From contig NZ_JACXJA010000001.1 in NCBI RefSeq assembly GCF_014705615.1, positions 1-64,000 on the forward strand: 64,000 nucleotides of DNA, in the 5' to 3' direction. Under the pieces are notes generated by a model that was not told the DNA's origin, did no database searches, and worked only from the letters and a program-made list of their open reading frames with translations. This stretch comes from Paenibacillus oceani. Its GTDB lineage: Bacteria; Bacillota; Bacilli; Paenibacillales; NBRC-103111. This document shows positions 1 to 7,946 of the stretch, one piece after another; the stretch's first letter is position 1, and each line of letters opens with the position of its first letter. The translations under genes were made by a program, and so were the position numbers.

Positions 1-131
1 TACTGACTTGTGTCGATAACTCGACTTGTTTTGATCTCTTGCGAGATCATCACTTGCACGCTCGTTGTTCAGTTTTCAAGGAGCAAATCGTTTGTCATCT
101 TTTGTCGCTTTCGTTTTGCGGCGACCTCTTT
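1..131 (-). promoter_or_regulatory. rRNA operon leader with boxA-like antiterminator
   Basis: Read on the minus strand, this is the transcribed leader of an rRNA operon whose 16S gene lies beyond the left edge. The string CTCCTTGAAAACTGAACA (about 68-84) is the phrase typical of Firmicutes rrn leaders and spacers, and TGCTCCTTG (77-85) resembles boxA. A short hairpin GATCTC-TTGC-GAGATC (34-49) follows and could be part of the RNase III processing stem. bofA immediately upstream of an rrn operon is the B. subtilis arrangement. The 16S gene itself is inferred, not seen. Confidence 0.7.
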
Positions 132-161
132 AATATATCACAACCGCCTAGTACTTTGCAA
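132..161 (-). promoter_or_regulatory. rrn promoter P2 (downstream)
   Basis: Minus-strand sigma-A-like promoter: -35 TTGCAA (156-161), 18-nt spacer, -10 TATATT (132-137). It lies just upstream of the boxA leader, the expected place for the proximal member of a tandem rrn promoter pair. Confidence 0.65.
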
Positions 162-226
162 GAAGTTTTTTTAAAACTTTATTGCCTTCGAGGTTGTCTA
201 ATCTTCCCTCGAAGAGGCGGAATTAC

Positions 227-255
227 AATATACCACGTATAGCCGCCTTAAGCAA
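227..255 (-). promoter_or_regulatory. rrn promoter P1 (upstream)
   Basis: Minus-strand promoter: -35 TTGCTT (250-255), exactly 17-nt spacer, -10 TATATT (227-232). Together with the promoter at 132-161 it makes the tandem pair usual for Firmicutes rRNA operons. The bofA-side terminator ends directly against the -35 box. Confidence 0.65.
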
Positions 256-285
256 GCAAAAAGAAAAAGCTTCTAAATCGAAGCT
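256..285 (-). terminator. terminator before the rrn promoters
   Basis: On the minus strand, AGCTTC-GATTTA-GAAGCT is followed by TTTTCTTTTT, a compact intrinsic terminator. An outer GCAAGC/GCTTGC pairing can extend the stem. It separates yaaL-bofA transcription from the rRNA promoters. The stretch between it and bofA (286-529) shows no gene or clear signal. Confidence 0.6.
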
Positions 286-529
286 GCTTGCAGGATGTGA
301 GACCCCATATAAGATTCAGTTATATCGTGCAGCTAATGCCGTTCCGCTTACCCGACCTTTAACGCTTCACTGCTCTAAATAACTTCCGCTCAGAACTTTG
401 CATAAAAGCTTCTGCCGATCTAGCGGCGCCTCTGCTCCGTCCAGGTTTCCCGGGTTGCCGATTTCTTTTCTTAGACGTATCGATTAATACGATCGCGAAG
501 CTCATCTTCACGCGGTATCCCGCTAGTTC

Positions 530-793
530 TTAGAATAATACGAACTTCAACCCGACGAGCATAAGCAGCCCCGGGACACCCAGCATTAGCACCGTCGCGA
601 CCGTCGGCATATTGACCGGAATTCGAAAATCATAATACGAGCCGGCCAGGTTGACGAAGTACAGCAAAAAAGCAGCGACTACAATATGCAGCACGGCATA
701 ACCGATCCACTGGCGAGAATGTTTGCGGCGCATAAGGACAACAACCAAAAGAATCGATGAAATAAGCAGTACTCCGAGCCAGATCGTTCGCAT
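530..793 (-). CDS. bofA: pro-sigma-K processing inhibitor BofA
   Basis: The 87-residue protein is small and almost wholly hydrophobic, with membrane segments at about residues 3-20, 30-50 and 65-87. This matches BofA, which holds SpoIVFB inactive in the outer forespore membrane until the engulfment checkpoint is passed. The start ATG follows GGAGGGG. Three bases separate it from yaaL upstream, and an rRNA operon follows downstream, exactly as in B. subtilis. Identification rests on length, hydropathy, the PTVATVLMLGVPGL stretch and position; the family has little catalytic signature. Confidence 0.85.
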   Translation of the reverse strand: MRTIWLGVLLISSILLVVVLMRRKHSRQWIGYAVLHIVVAAFLLYFVNLAGSYYDFRIPVNMPTVATVLMLGVPGLLMLVGLKFVLF

Positions 794-795
794 GG

Positions 796-1074
796 TTACC
801 CCTCCGCCACTCTGCTCATGCCGACATGAAGCGCATGGATATTCAATTTTTTGGCGTTTTTGAGCAGCATCTCATACCGTTTCTCCGCCGCTTCCAGCGC
901 GTATATCGCGTAGTCAATCTGGTCTTGCTCGACCATATAATCCAGCCTTTGCTGAGCATACTGCCACTCCACCACCGCAACACGGATCTCTTCGAGCAAA
1001 ATCTGCTTGTCCTTCAACAACGGATCTTCCTGCTTCTTTCTCCACTTCCAAGGAAAACGCCACAACATGTCCAC
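796..1074 (-). CDS. yaaL: YaaL family protein (DUF2508)
   Basis: This 92-residue soluble, charged, helix-rich protein (LLKDKQILLEEIRVAV, then AQQRLDYMVEQDQIDYAIYAL) fits the YaaL/DUF2508 family, which usually sits between recR and bofA in Firmicutes. Its function is unknown. Translation could begin at GTG 1074 or at the in-frame ATG 1068; a purine-rich GGGGGTGG lies upstream of both. Unlike in B. subtilis, recR is not adjacent: about 1.5 kb of repeat and intron debris intervenes, so the pair yaaL-bofA probably needs its own promoter, which I cannot place with confidence. Confidence 0.8.
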   Translation of the reverse strand: MDMLWRFPWKWRKKQEDPLLKDKQILLEEIRVAVVEWQYAQQRLDYMVEQDQIDYAIYALEAAEKRYEMLLKNAKKLNIHALHVGMSRVAEG

Positions 1075-1376
1075 CCCACCCCCATCGGTATCGAAGCTCT
1101 CGGCTTAGTAATACCTATGAAAGTAGAGGCTTTTCCAGAACGGAAATGTCGGGCGTACCGCAATTAAGAATACCCTTCGGGGAAAATCATCTTAATGTTT
1201 CTTGACGTGCAAACCCACGCGCATGCTCGCAGGAAAGGAGTGGGCACATTTGCATAAGTCGCTGGTTGATGAGGTTTTAAGTAAAACAACTCGACTCCAA
1301 ATGAAGCTAGTTCCCCTCATTTTATAAGCAGAATATGTTCGCCTTGGCCAAACGCATGCACGCGGGCCAACTAACA
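1075..1376. other. intergenic stretch without a gene
   Basis: I see no supportable gene here. Read on the minus strand, a weak promoter-like pair TTAAGA-N17-TATTCT (about 1163-1191) could drive yaaL-bofA, but both hexamers are poor and I do not annotate it separately. Confidence 0.4.
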
Positions 1377-1572
1377 AAATAAGAGCCTTTGGAATCTTCT
1401 ATTTTCGACCTATTCGCAAAACTAAAACGAATAGAAGCGGTTTGCACCTCTTATCTCAACCAATTAGTGGGGGGTGTATCCTTTCCGCTGATTTTAGCAG
1501 CTTCAAACCACTCTTATTCCGTGTTCAAGCTGGTTTTCGGGCAAAATAAAGGTTACAAACCGCTCCTATTCG
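1377..1572 (+). repeat. dispersed four-unit intergenic repeat, copy 1
   Basis: This is one of three copies of an element built from a ~20-25 nt unit related to AGAGCGGTTTGCACC. Units occur at about 1378 (forward, degenerate), 1429-1454 (forward), 1504-1520 (reverse) and 1544-1572 (reverse). Forward-forward spacing is 51 nt and reverse-reverse spacing 52 nt, the same as in the copies at 38057 and 55139. Copies 1 and 2 also share internal sequence (GATTTTAGCAGCTTCAA) and a trailing GAAGCAGGGCAG. No coding potential is apparent. Confidence 0.8.
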
Positions 1573-1688
1573 GCTCATCCTCCCCCCAGAAGAAGCAGGG
1601 CAGAAGAAAGGTGGCTTCTCTAACTTGGTTCCGGATGGCATTAGTTCCCTTAACGCTTTAGCGAGCGAACTTAATCATTCGCTCTCGT

Positions 1689-2507
1689 CAAATCGAGTAG
1701 GCCCATGCACAATTGCATGGGCCTCTCACAGATCCGGACGTGCGGGTCATCGCATCCGGCTCCTCCAAGATTATCCCCTTTGGGGGGTGATGTTGTAAAG
1801 CTCAAGAAGACTGCATAGACCCATTTCCTCAAACCACTTGTTTGGCATCGCGAACTGAGCATAGGTTGAATGTGAACTCCTCCATGCCCTCATACGTAGA
1901 CCAGGCATATCACTGTTATCCCAACCTCGGCGCCTCATTTCACGGTGGAGCTTCCTTACCTTACTTCCAGCTGCGAAGTTGGACGGAGCGCAGACGCCTG
2001 CGAATCCAACCGTCTAATTCCCGAAAGCGTTTCTTTAAGGAGCTGAACCCATACCTAAGGGGATGGGGAAACTACTTGGGTCAAAGCTTGCAGCGACGAC
2101 TTTGCGCCGCTTCACTTCCCCTTGCGGCCTTTCAGGTAAGCTTTTTCGCTACTATCCCTACGTCTGACTGCTCACCATCCATAGTCCTGTCTTATCCTTC
2201 ACGGCTTTGATCAGGGTTTACCACCTTGCGATGGAAACGATGAACTCTCCTTGGGTCACGTCATTCGACTTTCACCCGAATCCAGTCCTCCTAACTTACG
2301 GGGTCTGTAGCGGTATTGGACATTCCCACTTTTCGCAAGGTTATCCGACTCCGTCAGCCATCATGGTTCGCCGCCTGTTCCGGGCTTTGCCTTCGCTACC
2401 TCCGCACCCATCCTCACGGACTGAGCACTATGCGTCAGCCACTACTTCCGCCGCCACGCGGTGTAGAGGAGACTTTCACTCCTTAGTCGAAGCGCTGCCA
2501 AGCGCAC
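1689..2507 (-). mobile_element. degenerate group IIC intron
   Basis: On the minus strand the element opens with GTGCGC at 2507, next to the T-run of the recR terminator. GAGTGAAAGTCTCCTC follows, a familiar start of group II domain I. Domain V is recognisable at about 1731-1762 (GAGCCGGATGCGATGA, then CGCACGTCCGGATC). Domain VI is a long hairpin at 1700-1723, followed by CCTACTCGATT, the usual end of class C introns. Insertion just after a terminator hairpin is the known class C target. About 820 nt remain of an expected ~1.9 kb, so most of the reverse transcriptase is gone and the element cannot be autonomous. Confidence 0.75.
1771..2170 (-). pseudogene. group II intron reverse transcriptase/maturase remnant
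   Basis: The minus strand retains the C-terminal part of an intron-encoded protein: FRELDGWIRRRLRSVQLRSW, then after a one-base frameshift near 1965-1970 KVRKLHREMRRRGWDN, and a tail ending FEEMGLCSLLELYN before TAA at 1771. The reverse transcriptase domain is missing. The maturase motif that should precede this part, ELNPYLRGWGNY, lies at about 2038-2080 on the opposite strand, so a small piece has been inverted. An N-terminal trace (SDVGIVAKKLT) may remain near 2140-2170. Clearly non-functional. Confidence 0.75.
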
Positions 2508-2542
2508 AAAAAGCCGCACGGAACGTATGCCACGTTCCGCAC
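2508..2542 (-). terminator. recR operon terminator
   Basis: An 11-bp stem on the minus strand, GTGCGGAACGT/ACGTTCCGTGC with loop GGCAT, is followed by GGCTTTTT. It lies 13 nt after the recR stop and ends exactly where the group IIC intron remnant begins. Confidence 0.8.
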
Positions 2543-2554
2543 AGCTTATTCGCA

Positions 2555-3154
2555 TTAACTCAGTTCCCTGCGTCCTTCGAGCGCCTTGGACAGCGTCACT
2601 TCATCGGCATATTCCAAATCCCCGCCTACCGGAAGCCCGTGAGCGATCCGTGTAACTTTGAGGCCGAAAGGTTTGACGAGCCGCGATAAATACATCGCCG
2701 TCGACTCCCCCTCGATATTCGGATTCGTCGCCAAAATTAGCTCCTGCACCTGTTCGTCTCCAAGCCGCCGCAGCAACTCCGCAATCCGAATCTCGTCAGG
2801 CCCGATTCCTTCCATAGGCGATATCGCCCCATGCAGCACATGATAGTAGCCGTTATATTCCTTGGTCCGCTCCATCGCCACAAGATCTTTGGCTTCCTGA
2901 ACGACGCAGATGACGGAACCGTCCCGCTTCTTGTCCTGACAGATGCGGCACGGATCGACATCGGTAATGTTGCAGCATACGGAGCAGTAGTGCAAGTTCC
3001 GCTTGACGCTAACGAGCGATTTGGCGAAATCGAGCACATCCTCCTCCTTCATGCGCAGCACGTGAAAAGCCAGTCTGCCGGCCGTCTTCGGACCCACTCC
3101 CGGCAACCTCGAAAAGGCGTCTATTAATTTGGCGATCGGTTCCGGGTAGTACAA
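2555..3154 (-). CDS. recR: recombination mediator RecR
   Basis: RecR (199 aa, normal length) helps RecO/RecF load RecA on gapped DNA. In order it shows the N-terminal helix-hairpin-helix ([17 protein letters not shown], about residues 18-34), the four-cysteine zinc finger ([16 protein letters not shown], about 57-72), the Toprim core ([24 protein letters not shown]) and the C-terminal Walker-like tail ([16 protein letters not shown]). The start is TTG at 3154, after GGAG. yaaK lies 25 nt upstream and dnaX upstream of that, giving the conserved dnaX-yaaK-recR replication/repair cluster. Confidence 0.96.
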   Translation of the reverse strand: MYYPEPIAKLIDAFSRLPGVGPKTAGRLAFHVLRMKEEDVLDFAKSLVSVKRNLHYCSVCCNITDVDPCRICQDKKRDGSVICVVQEAKDLVAMERTKEYNGYYHVLHGAISPMEGIGPDEIRIAELLRRLGDEQVQELILATNPNIEGESTAMYLSRLVKPFGLKVTRIAHGLPVGGDLEYADEVTLSKALEGRRELS

Positions 3155-3179
3155 AACGAACGGCTCCTTTACGTTTCAA

Positions 3180-3491
3180 TTAGAACAAGCCCGGCATCTT
3201 CATGCCGCCGGTCAGACGTCCCATATCCTGCTCCGCCATCTGCTCCGCCTTGGTAAGCGCGTCGTTGACGGCCGTCAAAATAAGGTCCTGGAGCATATCC
3301 ACATCTTCAGGATCTACAGCCTCCGGCTTGATCACGATATTCGTTAGCTTGCGATGTCCCGTTGCGGTTACAGTCACAACCCCGCCGCCTGCGCTGCCTT
3401 CAACCGTTTTGGTGCCGAGCTCTTCTTGCGCCTTTACCATTTGCTCCTGCATCTTCTTCACTTGTTTCATCATCTGTTGCATATTGTTCAT
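3180..3491 (-). CDS. yaaK: nucleoid-associated protein, YbaB/EbfC family
   Basis: The 103-residue protein begins with a basic Met/Gln/Lys-rich helix (MNNMQQMMKQVKKMQEQM), followed by the family core GGGVVTVTATGHRKLTNIVI and a second helix region; this is the small dimeric DNA-binding YbaB/EbfC fold. ATG follows GGAGG at normal distance. Its place between dnaX and recR is nearly universal in bacteria. The role is probably nucleoid organisation; no enzymatic activity is known. Confidence 0.94.
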   Translation of the reverse strand: MNNMQQMMKQVKKMQEQMVKAQEELGTKTVEGSAGGGVVTVTATGHRKLTNIVIKPEAVDPEDVDMLQDLILTAVNDALTKAEQMAEQDMGRLTGGMKMPGLF

Positions 3492-3511
3492 AGCGAGTTC
3501 ATCCTCCCGGA

Positions 3512-5239
3512 TTATTCTTTGATTACGACCAGATCTTGGCCGAACAACTTGATAGCTTCGTCTACGACGTCGTCGCCGGGCTGACCTGCCGCCTCTTGCG
3601 ACTCCATGCGCATCACTTCAGGCTGCTCCGCCGTATCGGCTTGCGCAGCCTTCCAATCCTTAAGCATCGCCGTAACGAGCCGAAGCGGGGAGCCCAGCAA
3701 TTCGGAGATCACCTGTTCGATCAGCTCTTTGTGAGCCGGTCTCTCTGTCGTCTCCCGGTGCATCGCGCTCTTGAAAGCTAGCAGCAGCGTATCTTCGCTC
3801 GCCGCTACCGGCTCCCCGTCCACCAGCCAGGCGTGGACCATAATTTTGCGCTCTTTTACCTGCTGCAGCACCTGTCCCCACTTGCTCAGCACCTGCTTAT
3901 GCGTCGGCGACTCGGCATGCGGCAAGTAGGGGTCCAGCTTGATGCCCGCCTTCATTGCAACTGAGGAAGAAGTGGATCTGGGCGGGGCTGCGGATCGCTG
4001 GGACGATTCTTTGCCAGCCGGCGCCACCCCGCTTTTCAGAAGCTGATCCAATTTCTGCTCCAGCTGCGTGATTTTCCGGTTAAGCGCCGCGACTTCCGGA
4101 TCTCCGCTTTTCTCGGCGGCCCCTTGCTGGGGTTCGACCGGGACGCTGCCCGCCGGCGAAGAACTGCACAGCTTAAGCACCGCCACCTCGAAGATCGTCT
4201 GCGGCTGGGCCGAATATTTCATCTCGGTCTGATAATGATTCAGCACGTCGATGATGTGGAACAGATGGTCGCTCGAGAACGATCCGATCATCGCACGGAA
4301 CGCCCCCGGATCGGTAATCCGGTCGGTCCACTCCTCTGCGTTCGGCACCAGCCTCAGCATTAAGGCGTCCCGGAAATAATCGATCAGATTCTCCATACAT
4401 TTCTCGGCGCTTTTGCCTTCCTGCATCAGAAGCTCGATGCATTCCAACGCCGCACCCGCATCCCGTCCCGCAACCGCCTCGGCCAGCCGGCCGAACTGCT
4501 CCAGTCCGATTCCTCCGGTGATGGCCAGCACTTCCTGAAGCGTGACGTCGTTGCCGGTATATGCGATAATCTGATCGAGCAGACTAAGCGCATCCCGCAT
4601 CCCGCCGTCCGACAAGCGCGCTACGTATTGGAGAGCCTCGTTCTCCGCATTCACGTTCTCCTGGCTGCAAATATAGGTGAGGCGCGACACTTGCTCGTCC
4701 AACGGCACCCGGCGGAAATCGAACCGCTGACACCGCGAGATGATCGTGGCCGGGAGCTTGTGCGGCTCTGTCGTCGCAAGGATAAACATGACATGGGCAG
4801 GCGGTTCCTCCAGCGTCTTGAGAAGCGCATTAAACGCTTCCGTCGTGAGCATGTGCACCTCGTCGATAATGTACACTTTGTGCCTCACTTCGGTCGGGGC
4901 GTACTTCACCTTCTCCCGGATGTCGCGAATTTCCTCCACGCCCCGGTTGGAGGCGGCGTCGATCTCGACGACGTCCATCACGGCGCCTTCGGTAATGCGC
5001 CTGCAGGCAGAGCATTCGTTGCACGGCTCCTCCGCAGGACCCCTCTCGCAGTTTACAGCTTTGGCTAATATTTTGGCGGCTGTCGTCTTTCCGGTCCCCC
5101 GGGGACCGTTGAACAGGTAGGCGTGGGTGAGCCGTCCGTCCCGCAGCGAATTTTGCAGCGTTTGTGTAATATGCTTTTGTCCGACGATATCCCGGAAGGC
5201 TTGCGGCCTCCAAGTCCGGTATAATGCAATGTGCGCCAT
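3512..5239 (-). CDS. dnaX: DNA polymerase III subunits gamma/tau
   Basis: This AAA+ clamp-loader subunit has 575 residues. Visible motifs are Walker A (GPRGTGKTT, about residue 45), the zinc module with four cysteines (CERGPAEEPCNECSAC), Walker B (DEVHMLTTEAFNALLKTLEEPP) and the SRC motif (ISRCQRF). Domain III and a Pro/Ser/Lys-rich linker (about 370-420) precede a C-terminal tau-like domain that would contact polymerase and helicase. No slippery frameshift heptamer stood out, so one full-length product is likely, as in other Firmicutes. It is first of the dnaX-yaaK-recR cluster, with a promoter upstream. Confidence 0.96.
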   Translation of the reverse strand: MAHIALYRTWRPQAFRDIVGQKHITQTLQNSLRDGRLTHAYLFNGPRGTGKTTAAKILAKAVNCERGPAEEPCNECSACRRITEGAVMDVVEIDAASNRGVEEIRDIREKVKYAPTEVRHKVYIIDEVHMLTTEAFNALLKTLEEPPAHVMFILATTEPHKLPATIISRCQRFDFRRVPLDEQVSRLTYICSQENVNAENEALQYVARLSDGGMRDALSLLDQIIAYTGNDVTLQEVLAITGGIGLEQFGRLAEAVAGRDAGAALECIELLMQEGKSAEKCMENLIDYFRDALMLRLVPNAEEWTDRITDPGAFRAMIGSFSSDHLFHIIDVLNHYQTEMKYSAQPQTIFEVAVLKLCSSSPAGSVPVEPQQGAAEKSGDPEVAALNRKITQLEQKLDQLLKSGVAPAGKESSQRSAAPPRSTSSSVAMKAGIKLDPYLPHAESPTHKQVLSKWGQVLQQVKERKIMVHAWLVDGEPVAASEDTLLLAFKSAMHRETTERPAHKELIEQVISELLGSPLRLVTAMLKDWKAAQADTAEQPEVMRMESQEAAGQPGDDVVDEAIKLFGQDLVVIKE

Positions 5240-5300
5240 TGGCGTTTCTCCCCGAAAAGTTCGTTAGATCCTTCTCTAACCCATGAGGTTCATGTACTCC

Positions 5301-5331
5301 ATTATACACTAAACCTCTTCCTTTTGACCAA
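5301..5331 (-). promoter_or_regulatory. probable dnaX promoter
   Basis: On the minus strand -10 TATAAT (5301-5306, perfect) is preceded by TTGGTC (5326-5331) at 19 nt. The spacer is slightly long. It lies 60 nt upstream of the dnaX ATG, in the gap after the sensor kinase gene. Confidence 0.5.
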
Positions 5332-5341
5332 CCGCACGGGG

Positions 5342-6757
5342 TTAGCTCGGGGAAAACGGTACGATGACCGTAAATGTCGTGCCGAAGCCTTTGGAGGAAA
5401 CGCGAATGCTGCCTCCTATATCGTGGATGATCCGCTGGCAGACGGAGAGCCCGAGGCCGGTGCCGCTGTCTTTGGTCGTAAAGAACGGATCGAATATTTT
5501 ATCGATTAAATAAGCCGGTATGCCGGCACCCGAATCTTGAACTTCCACATGCACCTTTCTGGCCCGGGCGTCTATCTTCTCAATGATCGTTAATGTCCCC
5601 CCTTGCGTCATAGCTTCTATCCCGTTCTTGCATAAATTGATAAACACCTGCTTGAGCAGCTCCCGGTCGGCGATAATTTTCGGAATCTGGTAAACCGACT
5701 GATACTGGATCGTTACATTGTGCAGAACAGCCTGGTTGTTAATAATCGGCAATATGTCCCGCAGCACCGAGGAAATATCAATCTTGTCAAAGGTCACGTT
5801 TTTCGGTTTGCTCAGCAGCAAAAACTCGTTGACCAGCTCGTTAATCCGGTCAATCTCAGCCAGCATCAAATCCGTGTAGCCTTCCTCCCTCTCCATCCCG
5901 CTTTGATGGAACGTCCGGTTCAGCACCTGCAAGAAGCCCTTAATGGACGTTAGAGGGTTGCGAATCTCGTGGGCCGTTCCGGCGGCAATCTGTCCGATCA
6001 TGGCGAGACGGTCGCTTCGCTGCACTTGCTGCTCCAAAGAACGGAGGTTGGTTACATCTTTGAAAATCACATAAGCTCCCACCACTTGGCCAAGCGGATC
6101 GCGAATGAGATTGGAGTCCATCAGCAGCTCGTAACGCTGCCGGTCGTTCGTCCAGGAGACCGCGTGGCTTCTGACCAACACACCGTCCAACAGTGTGCGC
6201 TGAACAAGACGATGCTCCTTCGGCACGGACCGGAACACCTCCTCCATCGGAAAACCTAGCGACGACTGCCGGTCGATTCCAAGAATATGGCAGGCCATGT
6301 CGCTAATATCGACCAGACGGAACTCCTGATCGACCACGAGAACTCCCAAATTGACATCCCGGACAAATGTACCCGAAAATTGCTGAAGCAAGCTCAGCTC
6401 CCCCGGCGCCAAACCGGACAATAAAAGAGCATACAGATGCCGTGCGCCCGACTCCGCACGCCCGAACCAGCAGCGGGTCGCCACCTGTTTTCCCTGTCCG
6501 GCCCTCAACTTGATCTCGATCGTGCCGTCCTCGTCCATGCTGTTCTCGCACCGCTCGCATATCGCTTCCAGACACGATTCCTCAGGCACCAGCATAAATA
6601 TGGAGCCGCCTACGCCGCATCTCCCGCCGAACAGATGAGAAAAGGCGCGATTACACTCTACTATTGTGCCATCTGCATCCATAATGGCAGCCGGGACCGC
6701 ATCGAGACTGCGAATAAACGTTTGCGTAGACGGCATCGTGATCCGGAATTTTTCCAT
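5342..6757 (-). CDS. PAS-domain sensor histidine kinase
   Basis: A cytoplasmic kinase of 471 aa with no membrane segment. It has two PAS-like modules (about residues 15-110 and 130-240), a HisKA dimerisation helix with the phospho-acceptor His in TAHEIRNPLTSIKGFLQ (about 255-271), and a HATPase domain with N box (INLCKNGIEAM), G1 (DSGAGIP) and G2 (DSGTGLGLSVCQ). The layout resembles sporulation phosphorelay kinases such as KinA/KinE/NtrB-type proteins. No response regulator is adjacent; spo0F at 13.3 kb would be a plausible partner but this is only inference. In B. subtilis nothing comparable lies between scr and dnaX. Confidence 0.85.
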   Translation of the reverse strand: MEKFRITMPSTQTFIRSLDAVPAAIMDADGTIVECNRAFSHLFGGRCGVGGSIFMLVPEESCLEAICERCENSMDEDGTIEIKLRAGQGKQVATRCWFGRAESGARHLYALLLSGLAPGELSLLQQFSGTFVRDVNLGVLVVDQEFRLVDISDMACHILGIDRQSSLGFPMEEVFRSVPKEHRLVQRTLLDGVLVRSHAVSWTNDRQRYELLMDSNLIRDPLGQVVGAYVIFKDVTNLRSLEQQVQRSDRLAMIGQIAAGTAHEIRNPLTSIKGFLQVLNRTFHQSGMEREEGYTDLMLAEIDRINELVNEFLLLSKPKNVTFDKIDISSVLRDILPIINNQAVLHNVTIQYQSVYQIPKIIADRELLKQVFINLCKNGIEAMTQGGTLTIIEKIDARARKVHVEVQDSGAGIPAYLIDKIFDPFFTTKDSGTGLGLSVCQRIIHDIGGSIRVSSKGFGTTFTVIVPFSPS

Positions 6758-6868
6758 GCAATACCACCTTCTATTTATAATACCGGGCTAACGTCCGGCC
6801 CGGCCCCCTTCTTATAACAATTCTACTCGGATCTGTTTTTTCCTTCCAAGCGATTCCAGTTCCAAACC

Positions 6869-6912
6869 AAAAAACGCCGAATCAGCGTCTCGCGACGTCT
6901 GAATCGGCGTTA
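6869..6912 (-). terminator. SRP RNA terminator
   Basis: A long near-perfect stem on the minus strand, CGCCGATTCAG...CTGATTCGGCG (one internal mismatch) extended by GACGTC pairing around loop GCGA, ends in GTTTTTTGG. It terminates the SRP RNA and lies upstream of the sensor kinase gene. Confidence 0.8.
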
Positions 6913-6937
6913 TTTCTCGGCAATCGTCATATTTAGT

Positions 6938-7206
6938 TACCGTGCACCTGCCGTTGATCTTGCGATCCGAGCGGAACCTTTACCGGTTAGCTCGAGTCAG
7001 GCACTCCTCCGGCACATGAACCATCTTGCTTACGGCTGCTTCCTTCCGGACCTGACCGGGTTCACAAGCGTCCATTGCGGAGGACCCGACCGTCAACACT
7101 TCGTGTAAAAGTCAGACCTCACATCGACAAGACCGAAAACAGGAATTCGACCCCGCTGTAGCGGATTGCGGGTACAGGGCACCGCTACCTCCCCATCTAG
7201 CACGGT
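6938..7206 (-). ncRNA. scr: signal recognition particle RNA (long Firmicutes type)
   Basis: On the minus strand the sequence carries the SRP RNA hallmarks: the 5' Alu-like part (GCTAGATGGGGAGGTAGCGG, then CCCTGTACCCGCAATCCGC) and the domain IV core GTCAGGTCCGGAAGGAAGCA. The 5' CCGTGC can pair with the 3' GCACGG. The length, close to 270 nt, matches B. subtilis scRNA. It works with Ffh to target nascent membrane proteins. Ends are set from the promoter (7213-7241) and end pairing, so each may be off by several bases. scr next to dnaX is conserved. Confidence 0.95.
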
Positions 7207-7212
7207 AAACCT

Positions 7213-7241
7213 AGTATAGCGGATTGGCCGACTTAACGCAA
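7213..7241 (-). promoter_or_regulatory. SRP RNA promoter
   Basis: Minus-strand -35 TTGCGT (7236-7241), 17-nt spacer, -10 TATACT (7213-7218). Predicted start about 7206 coincides with the expected 5' end of the SRP RNA. Confidence 0.75.
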
Positions 7242-7277
7242 CCTTCATCATTTGGCATCTTATGAAGCGGCTCCCGG

Positions 7278-7667
7278 CTACTCGCTGCGGGTCGTGACTT
7301 TAAAATTGTATCGGGGCACCGCATGCTGCAACGCTTGCGCCGCTTCGCTGCGGATTCGCTCGTTCTCCTGCTCGGACAACCCCTTGGCGGTAATGACCCT
7401 TATGCTGGCATTCGCCCCGTTCATGACGATCCGGACATTCCGGACGCCCGCGATCGGCGTAACCGCATCGCGCATCATTCTGGTATCGACCTCATACGTA
7501 TGGTAAGTCGGAGTCAAGGGCAAGCTCGGATTCGTGTTCGTCATGCCCAAGTAACCGTCGTTCTGGTACGACTTCGTCCTCGAGGTGCCGTCACCGCCCC
7601 CACATCCGGCAGTCAGCAGCATCGGAAGCAGCACGGCTGCAGTCAGCAAGCCTGGTCTGATCTTCAT
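7278..7667 (-). CDS. sporulation lipoprotein, YhcN/YlaJ family
   Basis: A 129-residue lipoprotein: signal peptide MKIRPGLLTAAVLLPMLLTAGC with lipobox LTAGC and lipidated Cys at 22. A short Ser/Asn-rich linker leads into a domain with VRNVRIVMNGANASIRVI, typical of YhcN/YlaJ spore-membrane lipoproteins. The start was set at the ATG preceded by GGGAGG, 18 codons inside the longest reading frame. A sigma-G-type promoter (7691-7720) ends just before it, consistent with late forespore expression and a role in spore cortex or germination; this role is inferred from the family. Confidence 0.8.
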   Translation of the reverse strand: MKIRPGLLTAAVLLPMLLTAGCGGGDGTSRTKSYQNDGYLGMTNTNPSLPLTPTYHTYEVDTRMMRDAVTPIAGVRNVRIVMNGANASIRVITAKGLSEQENERIRSEAAQALQHAVPRYNFKVTTRSE

Positions 7668-7690
7668 AAAGAAACAACCTCCCTTGGTTC

Positions 7691-7720
7691 TAGGATGACC
7701 AAGAGAGGTTGTTGTATACA
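7691..7720 (-). promoter_or_regulatory. sigma-G-type promoter for the spore lipoprotein
   Basis: Minus strand TGTATA (7715-7720), 17-nt spacer, CATCCTA (7691-7697), close to the sigma-G consensus TGHATA-N17/18-CATWMTA. The predicted start leaves a leader of under 20 nt with the SD in it. Confidence 0.55.
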
Positions 7721-7748
7721 CGAGGAATCGTACGCCATACGTGTAAAA

Positions 7749-7946
7749 TTAAATGCCGTATTTTTTCTTAAATTTATCAACACGTCCGCCGGCGTCGATA
7801 AACTTCTGCTTACCGGTAAAGTGCGGGTGGCATGCGGAGCAAATCTCCACGCGGAGGTTTTGCTTAATGGAACCCGTCTCAAACGAATTACCGCAAGCGC
7901 AAGTTGCCGTCGTTACATAATATTTCGGTTGAATTTCTGTTTTCAT
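7749..7946 (-). CDS. rpmE: 50S ribosomal protein L31 (zinc-binding form)
   Basis: 65 residues, the normal size for L31. It retains cysteine pairs CAC (about residues 16-18) and CSAC (about 36-39) that bind zinc, so it is the C+ form, which is replaced under zinc limitation in related bacteria. [10 protein letters not shown] and the C-terminal [11 protein letters not shown] are typical. The start is ATG at 7946 rather than the upstream in-frame start, because AGAGAGG(T) precedes it. rpmE next to rho is the conserved Bacillus order; here a radical SAM gene is inserted between them. Confidence 0.95.
   Translation of the reverse strand: MKTEIQPKYYVTTATCACGNSFETGSIKQNLRVEICSACHPHFTGKQKFIDAGGRVDKFKKKYGI

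Noticed and set aside
1842-2210. Plus-strand frame containing ELNPYLRGWGNY, looking like a reverse transcriptase gene
   Set aside because: Only about 20 residues match; the rest of the intron remnant is on the minus strand, so this is an inverted fragment and not a gene.
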